Part shown: positions 34,675 through 43,018 of the stretch, in pieces
Layout of the letters: every line of letters starts with the position of its first letter
Numbering within the stretch: position 1 is the first letter of the stretch
NCBI RefSeq assembly: GCF_017676385.1
Contig: NZ_JAFFZN010000009.1
Location: 62,001 to 126,000 of the forward strand
Direction: 5' to 3'
Origin: Streptomyces spirodelae
Lineage (GTDB): Bacteria; Actinomycetota; Actinomycetes; Streptomycetales; Streptomycetaceae
Length of the DNA stretch: 64,000 nt
Made by a program: the position numbers and the translations under genes
The notes under the pieces: generated by a model
Told to the model about the DNA's origin: nothing
Seen by the model: the letters and a program-made list of their open reading frames with translations, nothing else
Database searches by the model: none

Positions 34675-36189
34675 TCACGCCGGTTCCTGCTCCGGCGACG
34701 GGGTCTGCCGTGCCGGTGCCGTTCCGGGCGCGGACGGCCGGGCGTAGGTGAGTGCGACGGCCACCAGCAGGTTGGCCGCCAGACCCAGCAGGCCGCCGTT
34801 GATCCCGTGCCAGGGGTCGTTGTCCGTCCACCACAGCAGCAGTACCACGCCGAGCCCGACCAGCATGCCCGCGACCCCGGCCACCGCGCTCAGCCGCCGC
34901 CAGAACAGGGAGAGCAGCGCCAGCGGCACGAGCTGCGCCAGCCCCTCGTACGAGAGGACCGACAGCTGCACCAGGGTGTTCGGGAAGAAGAGGGCACCCA
35001 GCAGGGCCACGAGCCCGGCCACGAAGCACACCAGTTGGGACAGCCGCTTGATCCGTACATCGTCGGCGCCGCCCGGGCCCGAGCGCCCGGCGCGGCTGCG
35101 CGGGTCGGAGCCGTTGCCGCCGCCCAGCAGGGTCCGGCCGCACAGGGTGCCGATGGCCAGCATGAAGACGCTCATCGGCACAATGGCCGACAGCGCGCCC
35201 GCCACCCCGATCACCGCCACCAGCGGCGCCGGCAGCGAGTCGGTCACCAGCCGGAACAGCGCCAGGTCCGGGTTGTCCAGCGCGGGCAGCGCGAACAACG
35301 CGACGGCACCGACCATCATCGGGATGAACAGCAGCAGTTGGTACCAGGGCAGCAGCAGCGCGTTGCGGCGCAGCGCGTTGGGGCTCTTGGCGCTGAGGTA
35401 GCCGGCGACGGTGGTGGGGAAGATGGAGATCGTCACGGCGTTCAGCAGCAGCGTGGAGACGAACCAGGTGCCGTTCAGCCCGCCCGACTCATGGCCGGGG
35501 AAGGTCAGCCACTGCGGCTTCTCCTCGACCATCCGCGTCATGAAGTCCCCGTACCCGTCCAGGTAGTGCAGCGGCACCCACACCGCGAGGAAGACCACCG
35601 CCACGATGACGAGCACGTCCTTGAGCACGCTCACCCACGCCGAGCCGCGCAGCCCGGAGACGAGGATGAACGCCTCCGCGACGACGAAGGAGATCACGGC
35701 GGCGACGTGCAGATCGACGCTGCCGTACGTCATCGCGTTCACCACCACCCCCATGCCCTGGATCTGCACCTGCACGTAGGGAACGATGAAAACGGTCGCC
35801 GTGACCGCCACCAATATCCCCACCGGTCGGGAGCGGAAGCGGTGTTCAGCCATGTCGGCTATGGACAGCAGCCGGTGCCGGCTCGCGTACGTCCACAGCG
35901 CGGGCCCGACCACGTACGCCACCGCGAAGCCGGTCGTCAGATAGGCGACGAGGTACAGGATCGGCACGCCCATCGAGTACGACCAGCCTGCCGTGCCCAG
36001 GAACGAGAAGCTGGTGTAGGTCTCGCCCGCCATCAGCAGCCAGATGAACAGCACGCCGAGGCCCCGGCTGGAGACCGACCACTCGGCCATGCCCTTGTCC
36101 CGCCCCCGGGCGCTGAGCACACCGATGGCCAGGGTCGCCACCATGGCGAGACCGAAGATCGTGGTGGCGATCGCCGCCGATCCGTTCAT
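34675..36189 (-). CDS. Sodium:solute symporter family transporter
   Basis: A 504-residue symporter of the SSS family with about 13 helices. The Na+-site region AGETYTSFSFLGTAGWSY (around 55) and the characteristic VSGLRGSAWVSVLKDVL (around 185) are conserved. It starts at ATG 36189, overlapping the DUF3311 stop by 4 bp. DUF3311 plus SSS is a recurrent pair in actinobacteria. It is the probable uptake system for the compound degraded by the enzymes in the same operon. Confidence 0.92.
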   Translation of the reverse strand: MNGSAAIATTIFGLAMVATLAIGVLSARGRDKGMAEWSVSSRGLGVLFIWLLMAGETYTSFSFLGTAGWSYSMGVPILYLVAYLTTGFAVAYVVGPALWTYASRHRLLSIADMAEHRFRSRPVGILVAVTATVFIVPYVQVQIQGMGVVVNAMTYGSVDLHVAAVISFVVAEAFILVSGLRGSAWVSVLKDVLVIVAVVFLAVWVPLHYLDGYGDFMTRMVEEKPQWLTFPGHESGGLNGTWFVSTLLLNAVTISIFPTTVAGYLSAKSPNALRRNALLLPWYQLLLFIPMMVGAVALFALPALDNPDLALFRLVTDSLPAPLVAVIGVAGALSAIVPMSVFMLAIGTLCGRTLLGGGNGSDPRSRAGRSGPGGADDVRIKRLSQLVCFVAGLVALLGALFFPNTLVQLSVLSYEGLAQLVPLALLSLFWRRLSAVAGVAGMLVGLGVVLLLWWTDNDPWHGINGGLLGLAANLLVAVALTYARPSAPGTAPARQTPSPEQEPA

Positions 36190-36488
36190 CGCGGGCCTCC
36201 CTCGTCGTCGACCGGGAGGGGCTCGACGGCGCCCTGCCGGAATGCCGGGTCCAGCCGCGAGACCGCCCAGATGACGAGGGGGCTCACGACCGTGGCGGCC
36301 ACGATCCAGAACAGGAGGAAGGGCAGCCCCGCGATACGGGGCTCGATCCGGTTCGCGACCACGGGCGCCGCGCAGTACAGGACGGCGGGGACGAGCAGGA
36401 GCCACAGCGCCGGGCGCCTGGCTCCGATACGGGGAAGCCCGGCGAGGGGGTCGTCGTCCCCCTGCGGCGGGCGGTGGTGCTCGGACAT
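36186..36488 (-). CDS. DUF3311 small membrane protein
   Basis: A 100-residue protein with two hydrophobic segments (LWLLLVPAVLYCAAPVVANRI and LPFLLFWIVAATVVSPLVIWAV) and charged ends. It matches the DUF3311 pattern, whose genes nearly always sit directly in front of a sodium:solute symporter and probably encode an accessory subunit. The 4-bp overlap with the symporter supports this. Confidence 0.88.
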   Translation of the reverse strand: MSEHHRPPQGDDDPLAGLPRIGARRPALWLLLVPAVLYCAAPVVANRIEPRIAGLPFLLFWIVAATVVSPLVIWAVSRLDPAFRQGAVEPLPVDDEGGPR

Positions 36489-36530
36489 TGCGGGTTGCTC
36501 CTCGGGAGACGGCCGGTAACGGCATGGGAG

Positions 36531-37331
36531 TCACAGGGCGGGGTCGTACCGGCCGTCGACGGCGGTCCACCCGCCGTCGACCGTCAGCACGCTGCCCGTC
36601 ACGAAGGTGGCGGCGTCGGAGATCAGGTACACCACGGCGCCGGCGATCTCGTCGGCCCGCGCCCACCGCTGCAGCGCGGAGGCCCGTGCGTAGGCGTCGT
36701 ACCACTCGGCGTCGGCGGCGATCTGGTCGGTGAGCGGGGTGCGCACCACGCCGGGGGCCACGGCGTTGAACCGCACGCCCTGCGGCCCCCACTCGGCGGC
36801 GGCGGTGCGCAGCAGTTGGACGAGGCCCGCCTTGGCGGCCGCGTACACGCCTTGGCCCGGCTCGACCTGGAAGGCCCGCATGGAGGCGAGGGAGACGACC
36901 GAGCCCCGGCCGCGCTCCGCCATCGCCGGGGCGCAGGCCCGCACCAGTGAGAAGTGCGCCCGCAGGTTGAGGGCGATCACCCGCTCGAACTCCGCCACGG
37001 TGTAGTCCGCGATCCGCTTGCGCACATTGACGCCGACCGTCACCACCAGGCCGTCCAGCGGGCCCCAGTCGGCGGCGGCGCGGGTCAGCGCCTCCTCGTC
37101 CAGTACATCGAGTGGGTACGGGGAAGCGCCGGACCCCGCGAGTCGCACGGTCTCCTCGGCGCCCGCCGCGTCCCGGTCGGCGACCACGACTCGGGCGCCG
37201 TGCGCGGCGAGGGCACGCACCGCCGCACGGCCGATACCGCTGCCGCCGCCGACCACGGCCACCCGCTTGCCGTCCAGCCGGAAGAGCCGGCCGTAGTCCA
37301 CCTCGGCGCCCCGGCCGCTGTCCGCGCTCAC
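36531..37331 (-). CDS. SDR family oxidoreductase
   Basis: A 266-residue classical SDR with cofactor motif GGGSGIG (around residue 29) and a full catalytic set: Ser in SLASMRAF, then YAAAK about 13 residues later. C-terminal TGSVLTVDGGWTAVDG is typical. It would oxidise an alcohol or reduce a keto group of the operon's substrate. Its start overlaps the aldehyde dehydrogenase stop by 4 bp. Contrast the SDR at 20535, which lacks the Tyr/Lys pair. Confidence 0.92.
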   Translation of the reverse strand: MSADSGRGAEVDYGRLFRLDGKRVAVVGGGSGIGRAAVRALAAHGARVVVADRDAAGAEETVRLAGSGASPYPLDVLDEEALTRAAADWGPLDGLVVTVGVNVRKRIADYTVAEFERVIALNLRAHFSLVRACAPAMAERGRGSVVSLASMRAFQVEPGQGVYAAAKAGLVQLLRTAAAEWGPQGVRFNAVAPGVVRTPLTDQIAADAEWYDAYARASALQRWARADEIAGAVVYLISDAATFVTGSVLTVDGGWTAVDGRYDPAL

Positions 37332-38779
37332 GGCTTGATCACCGCCATCTTCGTCACCGTCAACTCCTCGATCGCGAACCGTGGCCCCTCCCGGCCGATG
37401 CCGGAGTCCTTGACGCCGCCGTAGGGCGCGACGTCACAGCGGTAGCCGGGCACCTCGTTGATCACCACGCCGCCGACGTCCAGCTCCTCCAGCGCGCGGA
37501 ACGCGACATCGAGACGGTGGGTGAAGACCGCCGCGTGCAGTCCGTAGCGGCTCGCGTCGACGGTGGCGAAGGCGGCGTCCAGATCGGGTACGGAGCGCAG
37601 ACAGACGACCGGGCCGAAGATCTCCTCGTCCCAGGCCGGCTGGCCGTCCGCCACTTCGGCCAGCAGCGTGGGCGTCAGACAGCGGCCCGCCCGCTCGCCG
37701 CCCGCCACGAGCCGGGCGCCCGCCGCGCGCGCCCGCTCCACCCATGCCAGCACCCGCTCGGTCGCCGCCTCGTCGATCAGCGCCGCCACCCGGGTGCTCT
37801 CCTCGCGCGGGTCGCCCACCGGCACCGACGCCAGCCGCTCGGCGATCCGCCGCTCCAGCTCGGCGGCGACCGGCGCCTCGGCGATGACCCGCTGTACGGC
37901 GATGCACGCCTGCCCCGAGGCGTAGTAGCCGCCGCGCACCACCGCGTCGGCGGCCGCGTCCAGATCGGCGTCGGCGGCCACGACCAGCGCCGCGTTGGAG
38001 CCCAGCTCCAGCACCACCTTGCGGGGCGCCGCGTCCTTGGCGATGCGGTGGCCCACGGCGGCCGAGCCGGTGAACGAGACCGCGGCGACCGCCTCGTGGG
38101 TGGTGAGCGTCCTGCCCACCTCCACATCGCCGGTCACCAACTGCACCGCGCCGGGCGGTGCGCCCTGGGCGACCAGCTGTTCGCGCACCAGGTTCACCAG
38201 CCACAGTGTCGCCAGCGGCGTCGCCGGAGCCGGCTTGACGATCACCGGGCAGCCCGCGGCCAGCGCGGGTGCGATCTTGTGAGTGGCCAGCATCATCGGA
38301 TAGTTGAATCCGGCGATCCCGACGACCACTCCGACCGGCCGCCGCGTCCAGAAGCCGGTCATCCCGTCGCCCGACGAGAGCCCGTCCAGCGGCACCGTCT
38401 CACCGTGGATGTGCACCACCTCGTCGGCAGCGGCCCGCCAGGTGGCCACGGCCCGGGTCACCTCCGTGCGGCAGTCGACGCGCGGCTTGCCCGTCTCCAG
38501 GACCAGCAGGTCCTCCATGCCCGCCGCCACGCTGTCGAGCGCTTCGGCGACCCCGGCGAGGACCGCGCGGCGGGTGCGGGTGGTCAGGGCCGCGACCGTG
38601 CGGCGCAGCGCGGTGGCGTGCTCGACCGCCTGCCGGGCCAGCTCCGGGTCGCCGACCGGGGCCGGTGCCACGGGTGTTGAGTCGTACGGGAACGAGACGA
38701 CTTGGTGGTCTGGTGCCGCAACCCAGCTGTCGCCGACCGGAAGCCCGTCGGGGAACTCCTTGCCCTGCCACAGGTTCAC
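37328..38779 (-). CDS. Aldehyde dehydrogenase family protein
   Basis: A 483-residue NAD(P)-dependent aldehyde dehydrogenase. The catalytic Cys lies in GYYASGQACIAVQR (around residue 290) and the general-base Glu in VVLELGSNAALVV (around 255); SFTGSAAVGHRIA is the cofactor region. The family consensus for the Glu motif is LELGGKNP, so SNA is a variation seen in aldehyde dehydrogenases acting on acidic or phosphorylated aldehydes. Start GTG 38779 overlaps the peptidase stop (GTGA). It fits oxidation of an aldehyde released in the pathway. Confidence 0.92.
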   Translation of the reverse strand: MNLWQGKEFPDGLPVGDSWVAAPDHQVVSFPYDSTPVAPAPVGDPELARQAVEHATALRRTVAALTTRTRRAVLAGVAEALDSVAAGMEDLLVLETGKPRVDCRTEVTRAVATWRAAADEVVHIHGETVPLDGLSSGDGMTGFWTRRPVGVVVGIAGFNYPMMLATHKIAPALAAGCPVIVKPAPATPLATLWLVNLVREQLVAQGAPPGAVQLVTGDVEVGRTLTTHEAVAAVSFTGSAAVGHRIAKDAAPRKVVLELGSNAALVVAADADLDAAADAVVRGGYYASGQACIAVQRVIAEAPVAAELERRIAERLASVPVGDPREESTRVAALIDEAATERVLAWVERARAAGARLVAGGERAGRCLTPTLLAEVADGQPAWDEEIFGPVVCLRSVPDLDAAFATVDASRYGLHAAVFTHRLDVAFRALEELDVGGVVINEVPGYRCDVAPYGGVKDSGIGREGPRFAIEELTVTKMAVIKP

Positions 38780-40011
38780 GCGGCTGCGCCTCCCTTTCCG
38801 TCGGTGAGGAAGTGATGTGCCGCCGCCGCGTACACCCGGGCGTACTCGCCGATCTCTCGCACTTCCACGAACTCGTCCTTCTGATGTGCGATCCACTTGC
38901 CGCCCGGGCCGTAGACGACGGTGGGCAGTCCGGCGTCCCGGGTGAGGATCGTGCCGTCGGTGGTGCCCGGCACTGCGCCGAACGCCGGTGCGGAGCCGTG
39001 CACCCGGGTGTGTGCGGCGACCAGCCCGCGGACCACGGGATGGTCCTCGGCGATCTCGATGGCGGGCCGGTCGTCCACGACGGTCAGCCGCACCTCGACC
39101 CCGAAGGCTGCCGCCGCCTGCTCGGCCGTGGTCCGTACCCGCTCGGTCAGCTCGGTGTGGTCGGTGCCGGGGATGGTGCGTACGTCGACGCCGACGACGC
39201 CGTGCGCCGGGATGACGTTGAGCTGGTCCGGGTCGCCGCCGAGCAGTACGGTCGGGGTCACCGTCACCGAACCGGCGTGCGGATGCGTACCAAAGCGCAC
39301 GGTGGCCCACTCCTGCACCGAACCGAGCGCCTCGACGATCCTGGCGCCCGCCGCGATCGGGCTGCGGCCTTCCTGCGGCATGGCCCCGTGCGCCATCACG
39401 CCCGTCAGATCGAGCCGCAGCCGGATGCCGCCGCGCGCCGAGGTGCACACCTCGTACCCCTCGGGCTCGCAGACGACGACGCCGTCCACCTCGGCGGCCA
39501 GCGGGGAGGCCGCGAACGCCTTGGCGCCGAGCATCATGCCCTCCTCGTCGGCCATGACGCCCAGCACCACCCGGCCGGGGAAGGGGCCCGCCTGCTGGAG
39601 GGCGCGCACGCCGTAGATCATCGCCGCCACGCCGGACTTCATGTCGGCCGTGCCGCGGCCCCACATCTTCCCGTCGCGGATCTCGGCGCCGTACGGGTCC
39701 ACGCTCCAGTCCGCGGGATCGCCTTCGGTCACCACGTCCGTGTGACCCTCGAACATCAGCGTGGGGCCCGGGCCCCCGCCGCCCTCGACCACCGCGACCA
39801 CGTTCGGGCGGCCCGGTGCCACCTCCGAGACGGTGTGCTCCCAGCCGAACCGGGTGAACAGCTCCGAGACCAGCTCGGCGGCCGGTCTCTCCACGCTCTC
39901 GGCGCCCTCGGCGTTGACGGTGCGCAGCCGCACCAGCTGCTGGGTGAAGGCGATGGCCGCCTCGGTGTCGAGCAGGGAATCCCACGGCAGAGCGCCGGGA
40001 CCGGAATGCAT
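38776..40011 (-). CDS. M20 family metallohydrolase (ArgE/DapE-like deacylase)
   Basis: A 411-residue dinuclear zinc hydrolase. Metal and catalytic residues are visible in FEGHTDVV (around 90), GRGTADMKSG (around 120) and MADEEGMM (around 155). The dimerisation domain (GVMAHGAMPQEGRSPI) follows. Homologues remove acetyl or succinyl groups from amino acids, or cleave dipeptides. It is the first gene of the six-gene operon, 54 bp from the FadR-like palindrome, so it is directly under that control. With the acylase it gives the operon two amide hydrolases. Confidence 0.92.
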   Translation of the reverse strand: MHSGPGALPWDSLLDTEAAIAFTQQLVRLRTVNAEGAESVERPAAELVSELFTRFGWEHTVSEVAPGRPNVVAVVEGGGGPGPTLMFEGHTDVVTEGDPADWSVDPYGAEIRDGKMWGRGTADMKSGVAAMIYGVRALQQAGPFPGRVVLGVMADEEGMMLGAKAFAASPLAAEVDGVVVCEPEGYEVCTSARGGIRLRLDLTGVMAHGAMPQEGRSPIAAGARIVEALGSVQEWATVRFGTHPHAGSVTVTPTVLLGGDPDQLNVIPAHGVVGVDVRTIPGTDHTELTERVRTTAEQAAAAFGVEVRLTVVDDRPAIEIAEDHPVVRGLVAAHTRVHGSAPAFGAVPGTTDGTILTRDAGLPTVVYGPGGKWIAHQKDEFVEVREIGEYARVYAAAAHHFLTDGKGGAAA

Positions 40012-40064
40012 GGCTCCTCCACGTCCCTGTCCCAGCCGTCGGCCCGCACAGTTAGGGCCAGGCG

Positions 40065-40079
40065 ACTGGTCAGACCAGT
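40065..40079. promoter_or_regulatory. FadR-type operator palindrome
   Basis: ACTGGTC-A-GACCAGT is a perfect 7-1-7 palindrome in the 177-bp gap between the divergent operon and fadR-like gene. It agrees with the classical FadR-subfamily consensus TGGTCnGACCA. It lies 54 bp upstream of the operon start and 110 bp upstream of the regulator start, so one dimer could control both. Confidence 0.82.
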
Positions 40080-40188
40080 TGATCGACCGTACTCTGCTGG
40101 TGGGCCACCGCCACGGTCAAGGGGTCGGCACAGGATCGACACACCGAAGACCATGCGGAACACAGCACGAACACGAGAAGGGGCGCCG

Positions 40189-40965
40189 ATGTCGGCCGAG
40201 TCGCCTGTTCGGATCGGATTCCAGCCGGTGCGCCCGGTGCGCGCCTACCAGCGCGTCGCCGAGCAGATCGAGGAGCGCATCCTCGCCGGCGAACTACCGC
40301 CCGGCTCCCGGCTGCCCGCCGAGCGGGAGTTGGTGCGCCAATTCGACGTCGGCCGCTCGACCATCCGCGAGGCGCTGCGGGTCCTCCAGTCCTCCGGGCT
40401 GATCCGCTCCCGGCCTGGCGATCCGCTGGGCGCCGAGGTGCTGGGCGTCTCACCCGACACCCTCAGCCACGCACTCGGCCGTCTCGCCCGCTCCCACCTG
40501 TCCTCACTGGCCGAGCTGATCCAGTTCCGGATGGTGCTGGACGCCGAGAGCTACCGGCTCGCGGCTCGGCTGCACACGGAGGAGGATCTGCGCCGGCTGA
40601 CGGAGTTGGCCGACAGGATGGGGGAGTGCGTCTCGTGCGACCCGCATGCCTTCAGCGAGGCCGACGCCCAGTTCCACCGCGTCGTCGCCGAGGCCAGCGG
40701 CAACGCGCTGCTCGCGCTGTGCGCGCGGGCGGTCCACGATGCGGTCGTGGACGCGATCGAGGGAGAGCTGGTCCGCGCGGAGCGGGATGGGGACGCGGGG
40801 GAGTGGATGCGGCGTTCGGTTGTCCACCACCGTGAGATCCTCGCCGCTCTGCGGGCCTCGGACGGGGGTCGCGCGGCGCGGTTGGGGCGGGAGGCCCTGT
40901 TCGAGCACTACGCCCCGCATCTTCCGGAGCGCGACCGTGAGCGGTTGAGGGCGGCGCTGGACTGA
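40189..40965 (+). CDS. GntR/FadR-family transcriptional regulator
   Basis: A 258-residue FadR-subfamily repressor. The winged HTH (VAEQIEERILAGELPPGSRLPAERELVRQFDVGRSTIREALRVLQSSGLI) is at residues 22-75. The all-helical FCD ligand domain occupies residues ~100-240, with the metal-binding pattern EADAQFHRVVAEASGN ... HHREILAAL. Ligands for FCD proteins are usually organic acids. It diverges from the six-gene catabolic operon and shares the ACTGGTC palindrome with it. ATG 40189 matches the family N-terminus. Confidence 0.93.
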   Translation: MSAESPVRIGFQPVRPVRAYQRVAEQIEERILAGELPPGSRLPAERELVRQFDVGRSTIREALRVLQSSGLIRSRPGDPLGAEVLGVSPDTLSHALGRLARSHLSSLAELIQFRMVLDAESYRLAARLHTEEDLRRLTELADRMGECVSCDPHAFSEADAQFHRVVAEASGNALLALCARAVHDAVVDAIEGELVRAERDGDAGEWMRRSVVHHREILAALRASDGGRAARLGREALFEHYAPHLPERDRERLRAALD

Positions 40966-40977
40966 TCCGGCGACCGC

Positions 40978-41086
40978 TTCCGGGGAGGGGCTGCCCTTTG
41001 ATGTGCGTTGCAGGCTGCGGTTGTCTCTGTGGCTGTGGGGGCACCTCCTGGCCGGAGGCTGGGGGAGCAGTTCCCTGCGCCCCTGA
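40978..41086. repeat. Dispersed ~107-bp repeat, copy 1
   Basis: Beginning 12 bp after the fadR-like stop, this segment is closely similar to 50858-50964. Shared blocks are TTCCGGGGAGGGG at the start, GGCTGTGGGGG in the middle, and GGGGGAGCAGTTCCC ... GCGCCCCTGA at the end. It includes the small hairpin CCTCC...GGAGG. Both copies lie just past the end of a plus-strand gene, facing a convergent gene. Confidence 0.75.
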
Positions 41087-41106
41087 GGAGGCACCGTCTC
41101 CGCTGT

Positions 41107-41155
41107 GCTTGGGCAGTCTGCGCCAGGGGCGCAGGGTGGGCAAGCGCAGCCCCCA
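41107..41155. repeat. Dispersed hairpin repeat, copy 2
   Basis: This 49-bp segment equals 22007-22055 with one mismatch. It contains the inner hairpin TGCGCC-AGG-GGCGCA and outer arms GCTTG/CAAGC. It lies between the convergent fadR-like and HAD genes, directly after the 107-bp repeat, and probably terminates transcription from both sides. Confidence 0.7.
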
Positions 41156-41171
41156 CGCCGGGTGCCGATTG

Positions 41172-41858
41172 TCAAACGGTGAGGTCGTGGAGGTCCGCAA
41201 GTGTCCCCGCGCTGGCCTCCGCGAGCCATTCGGCAGGGGTCGGCCCTCCCGTATAGCCGAGGACCGGCATGTGCGCGGCGTGGGCTGCGCGGACGCCCGC
41301 CGGGCTGTCCTCGATGACCAGGCACTCCGCGGGCGGGGTACCGCAGACGGCCGCCGCGTGCAGGAACAGATCGGGCGCCGGCTTGCCCTCGCGGACGTCC
41401 TCCGCGCTGAAGATCCGCCCAGCGAAGCGCTCCCACAGGCCGGTGGCCTTCAGCGAGTGGCGTATCCGCGCATGGCTGCCGCTGCTGGCGACGCAGTACG
41501 GGACACCCCGCGCGTCCAGCGCGTCCAGCAACTCGGCTACGCCCGGCATCGTGTGCGGGGCCGCGTCGAAAGCGGCGGCCACCCGCGAGCGGTACTCCAC
41601 CAGCCAGCCCTCGTCCACCGGCACCTTCGCGTGGGCGCGTACCTGCGCCAGCAGATACGGCTCCGGGGTGCCCAGGAACTTCTCCAGTACGTCGGCCGGG
41701 GTCAGCGGCCAGCCCGCTTCGGTCGCCATGGCGGCGATGACCTCGGGCCCGATCCGCTCGGTGTCGACCAGGACCCCGTCGCAGTCGAAGATGACGAGTC
41801 GTGCCGCGGCCAGGGCCTGGCCGACCGGGGGGTGGGACGCGCTGTGCATGCGCCCCAC
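41172..41858 (-). CDS. HAD-superfamily hydrolase (beta-phosphoglucomutase-like)
   Basis: A 228-residue phosphatase or phosphomutase. Motif I is FDCDGVLVDTE (nucleophile and acid Asp), motif II CVASSGSHARI, motif III Lys in GKPAPDLFL, and motif IV VIEDSPAGVRAA. The alpha-helical cap follows motif I, as in subfamily I (phosphoglycolate phosphatase, beta-phosphoglucomutase). It lies alone between the fadR-like gene and the Rieske oxygenase, 38 bp upstream on the same strand of neither unit's promoter. Substrate unknown. Confidence 0.9.
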   Translation of the reverse strand: MGRMHSASHPPVGQALAAARLVIFDCDGVLVDTERIGPEVIAAMATEAGWPLTPADVLEKFLGTPEPYLLAQVRAHAKVPVDEGWLVEYRSRVAAAFDAAPHTMPGVAELLDALDARGVPYCVASSGSHARIRHSLKATGLWERFAGRIFSAEDVREGKPAPDLFLHAAAVCGTPPAECLVIEDSPAGVRAAHAAHMPVLGYTGGPTPAEWLAEASAGTLADLHDLTV

Positions 41859-41896
41859 CCCATCACGCCGCGGCGCCGGGGCTCGGACCGGGTCGC

Positions 41897-43018
41897 TCAG
41901 CCCGGGTCTGTCAGCCGGTCGGTGACCCAGGTGTGGAAGTCACCGATGTGGTGCTCGCTGGGGACCAGCACCCCGCCGTGCCGGTAGGCACGGGAGGCCA
42001 TGGCGGGCTGGGTGCGTTCGCAGGCGTCGAAGTCCTGCAGGTTGACCCGGTGGAAGAGCTCCACCGAGTGCGAGACGTCCGCACCCGCGGAGATCACCTC
42101 GGGCGCGTACAGCCAGTCGCACTCGATCACCGTGCGGTCCTCGGCCAGCGGGAACATCCGGTGGACGATCACATGGTCCGGCACCAGGTTGACGAACACC
42201 TGCGGCCGGATGGTGATGGCGTAGTAGCGGCGGTCATGGGCGTCCGGAACGCCCGGCAGCCGGTCGAAGCCCGCGCTGCCGTCCACCGTGAACCCCTGCG
42301 CCTCGGCGGCGAACTCCGGCCCGTGCCCCACGTAGTACTGCGCCGCGAACCCGTCGGCGAACTCCGGTAGCACCTCCGTCAGTTCGGGGTGGATGGTGGC
42401 GCAGTGGTAGCACTCCATGAAGTTCTCGATGACGAGCTTCCAGTTGGCCGCCACGTCGTAGGTGTGGCGTCGGCCCAGGGCCAGCGACTCGATCGCGTAG
42501 TGCCCGATCACGTCGGTTCCGCCGAGCCGGTCGGCGACGTCCCCCATCACCGTCTGCTCGAACGGCGGCGGCTCGGGTGACAGGCACACCCAGGCGTAGC
42601 CCAGCCACTCGCGCAGTGCCACGGTGTGCAGCCCGTACGAGGAACGGTCCACGTCCGGCATCCGGGTCAGATTGGGCGCCGCGGTCAGCTTGCCGTCCAG
42701 GTCGTAGGTCCAGGCGTGGTACGGGCACTGGAGGCTGCGCCGCACCTCACCCGCCTGCTCGGTGCACAGCCGTGCGCCGCGGTGCCGGCACACGTTGAGG
42801 AAGGCCCGCAGCTCACCCCGCCGGTTGCGGGTGATCAGCACGCTTTCCCGGCCCACCTGGACGGTGCGGTAGGCGCCGGGCTTGTCGAGGTCGGCCGAGC
42901 GGACCGCGCAGAACCACTCGGTCTCGAAGATGCGCTCCTGCTCGCGCCGGAAGTTCTCCGGATCGGTGTAGCGGTCTCCTGGCAGGGTCGCCAGCAGGCT
43001 GCCGACAGCGGTCGTCAT
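41897..43018 (-). CDS. Rieske non-haem iron oxygenase, GbcA-like
   Basis: A 373-residue ring-hydroxylating-type oxygenase alpha subunit. Rieske cluster ligands are Cys77, His79, Cys98 and His101 (NVCRHRG ... CPYHAW). The mononuclear iron site includes His205 and His210 ([14 protein letters not shown]). Given dimethylglycine oxidase and sarcosine oxidase in the same operon, it most likely demethylates glycine betaine to dimethylglycine plus formaldehyde, like GbcA of Pseudomonas. Its start overlaps the sarcosine oxidase stop by 4 bp. Electrons would come from the Rieske ferredoxin and reductase at 49259-50832. Related choline or carnitine oxygenases are alternatives. Confidence 0.88.
   Translation of the reverse strand: MTTAVGSLLATLPGDRYTDPENFRREQERIFETEWFCAVRSADLDKPGAYRTVQVGRESVLITRNRRGELRAFLNVCRHRGARLCTEQAGEVRRSLQCPYHAWTYDLDGKLTAAPNLTRMPDVDRSSYGLHTVALREWLGYAWVCLSPEPPPFEQTVMGDVADRLGGTDVIGHYAIESLALGRRHTYDVAANWKLVIENFMECYHCATIHPELTEVLPEFADGFAAQYYVGHGPEFAAEAQGFTVDGSAGFDRLPGVPDAHDRRYYAITIRPQVFVNLVPDHVIVHRMFPLAEDRTVIECDWLYAPEVISAGADVSHSVELFHRVNLQDFDACERTQPAMASRAYRHGGVLVPSEHHIGDFHTWVTDRLTDPG

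Noticed and set aside
32136..34751. 871-codon plus-strand open frame opposite the acylase
   Set aside because: Antisense of the acylase, whose Ser223 and other motifs are clear on the minus strand; the plus translation is compositional noise.
34222..36519. 765-codon plus-strand open frame opposite the sodium symporter
   Set aside because: His/Gln/Arg-rich repeats are the complement of membrane-helix codons; the symporter and DUF3311 genes account for this DNA.
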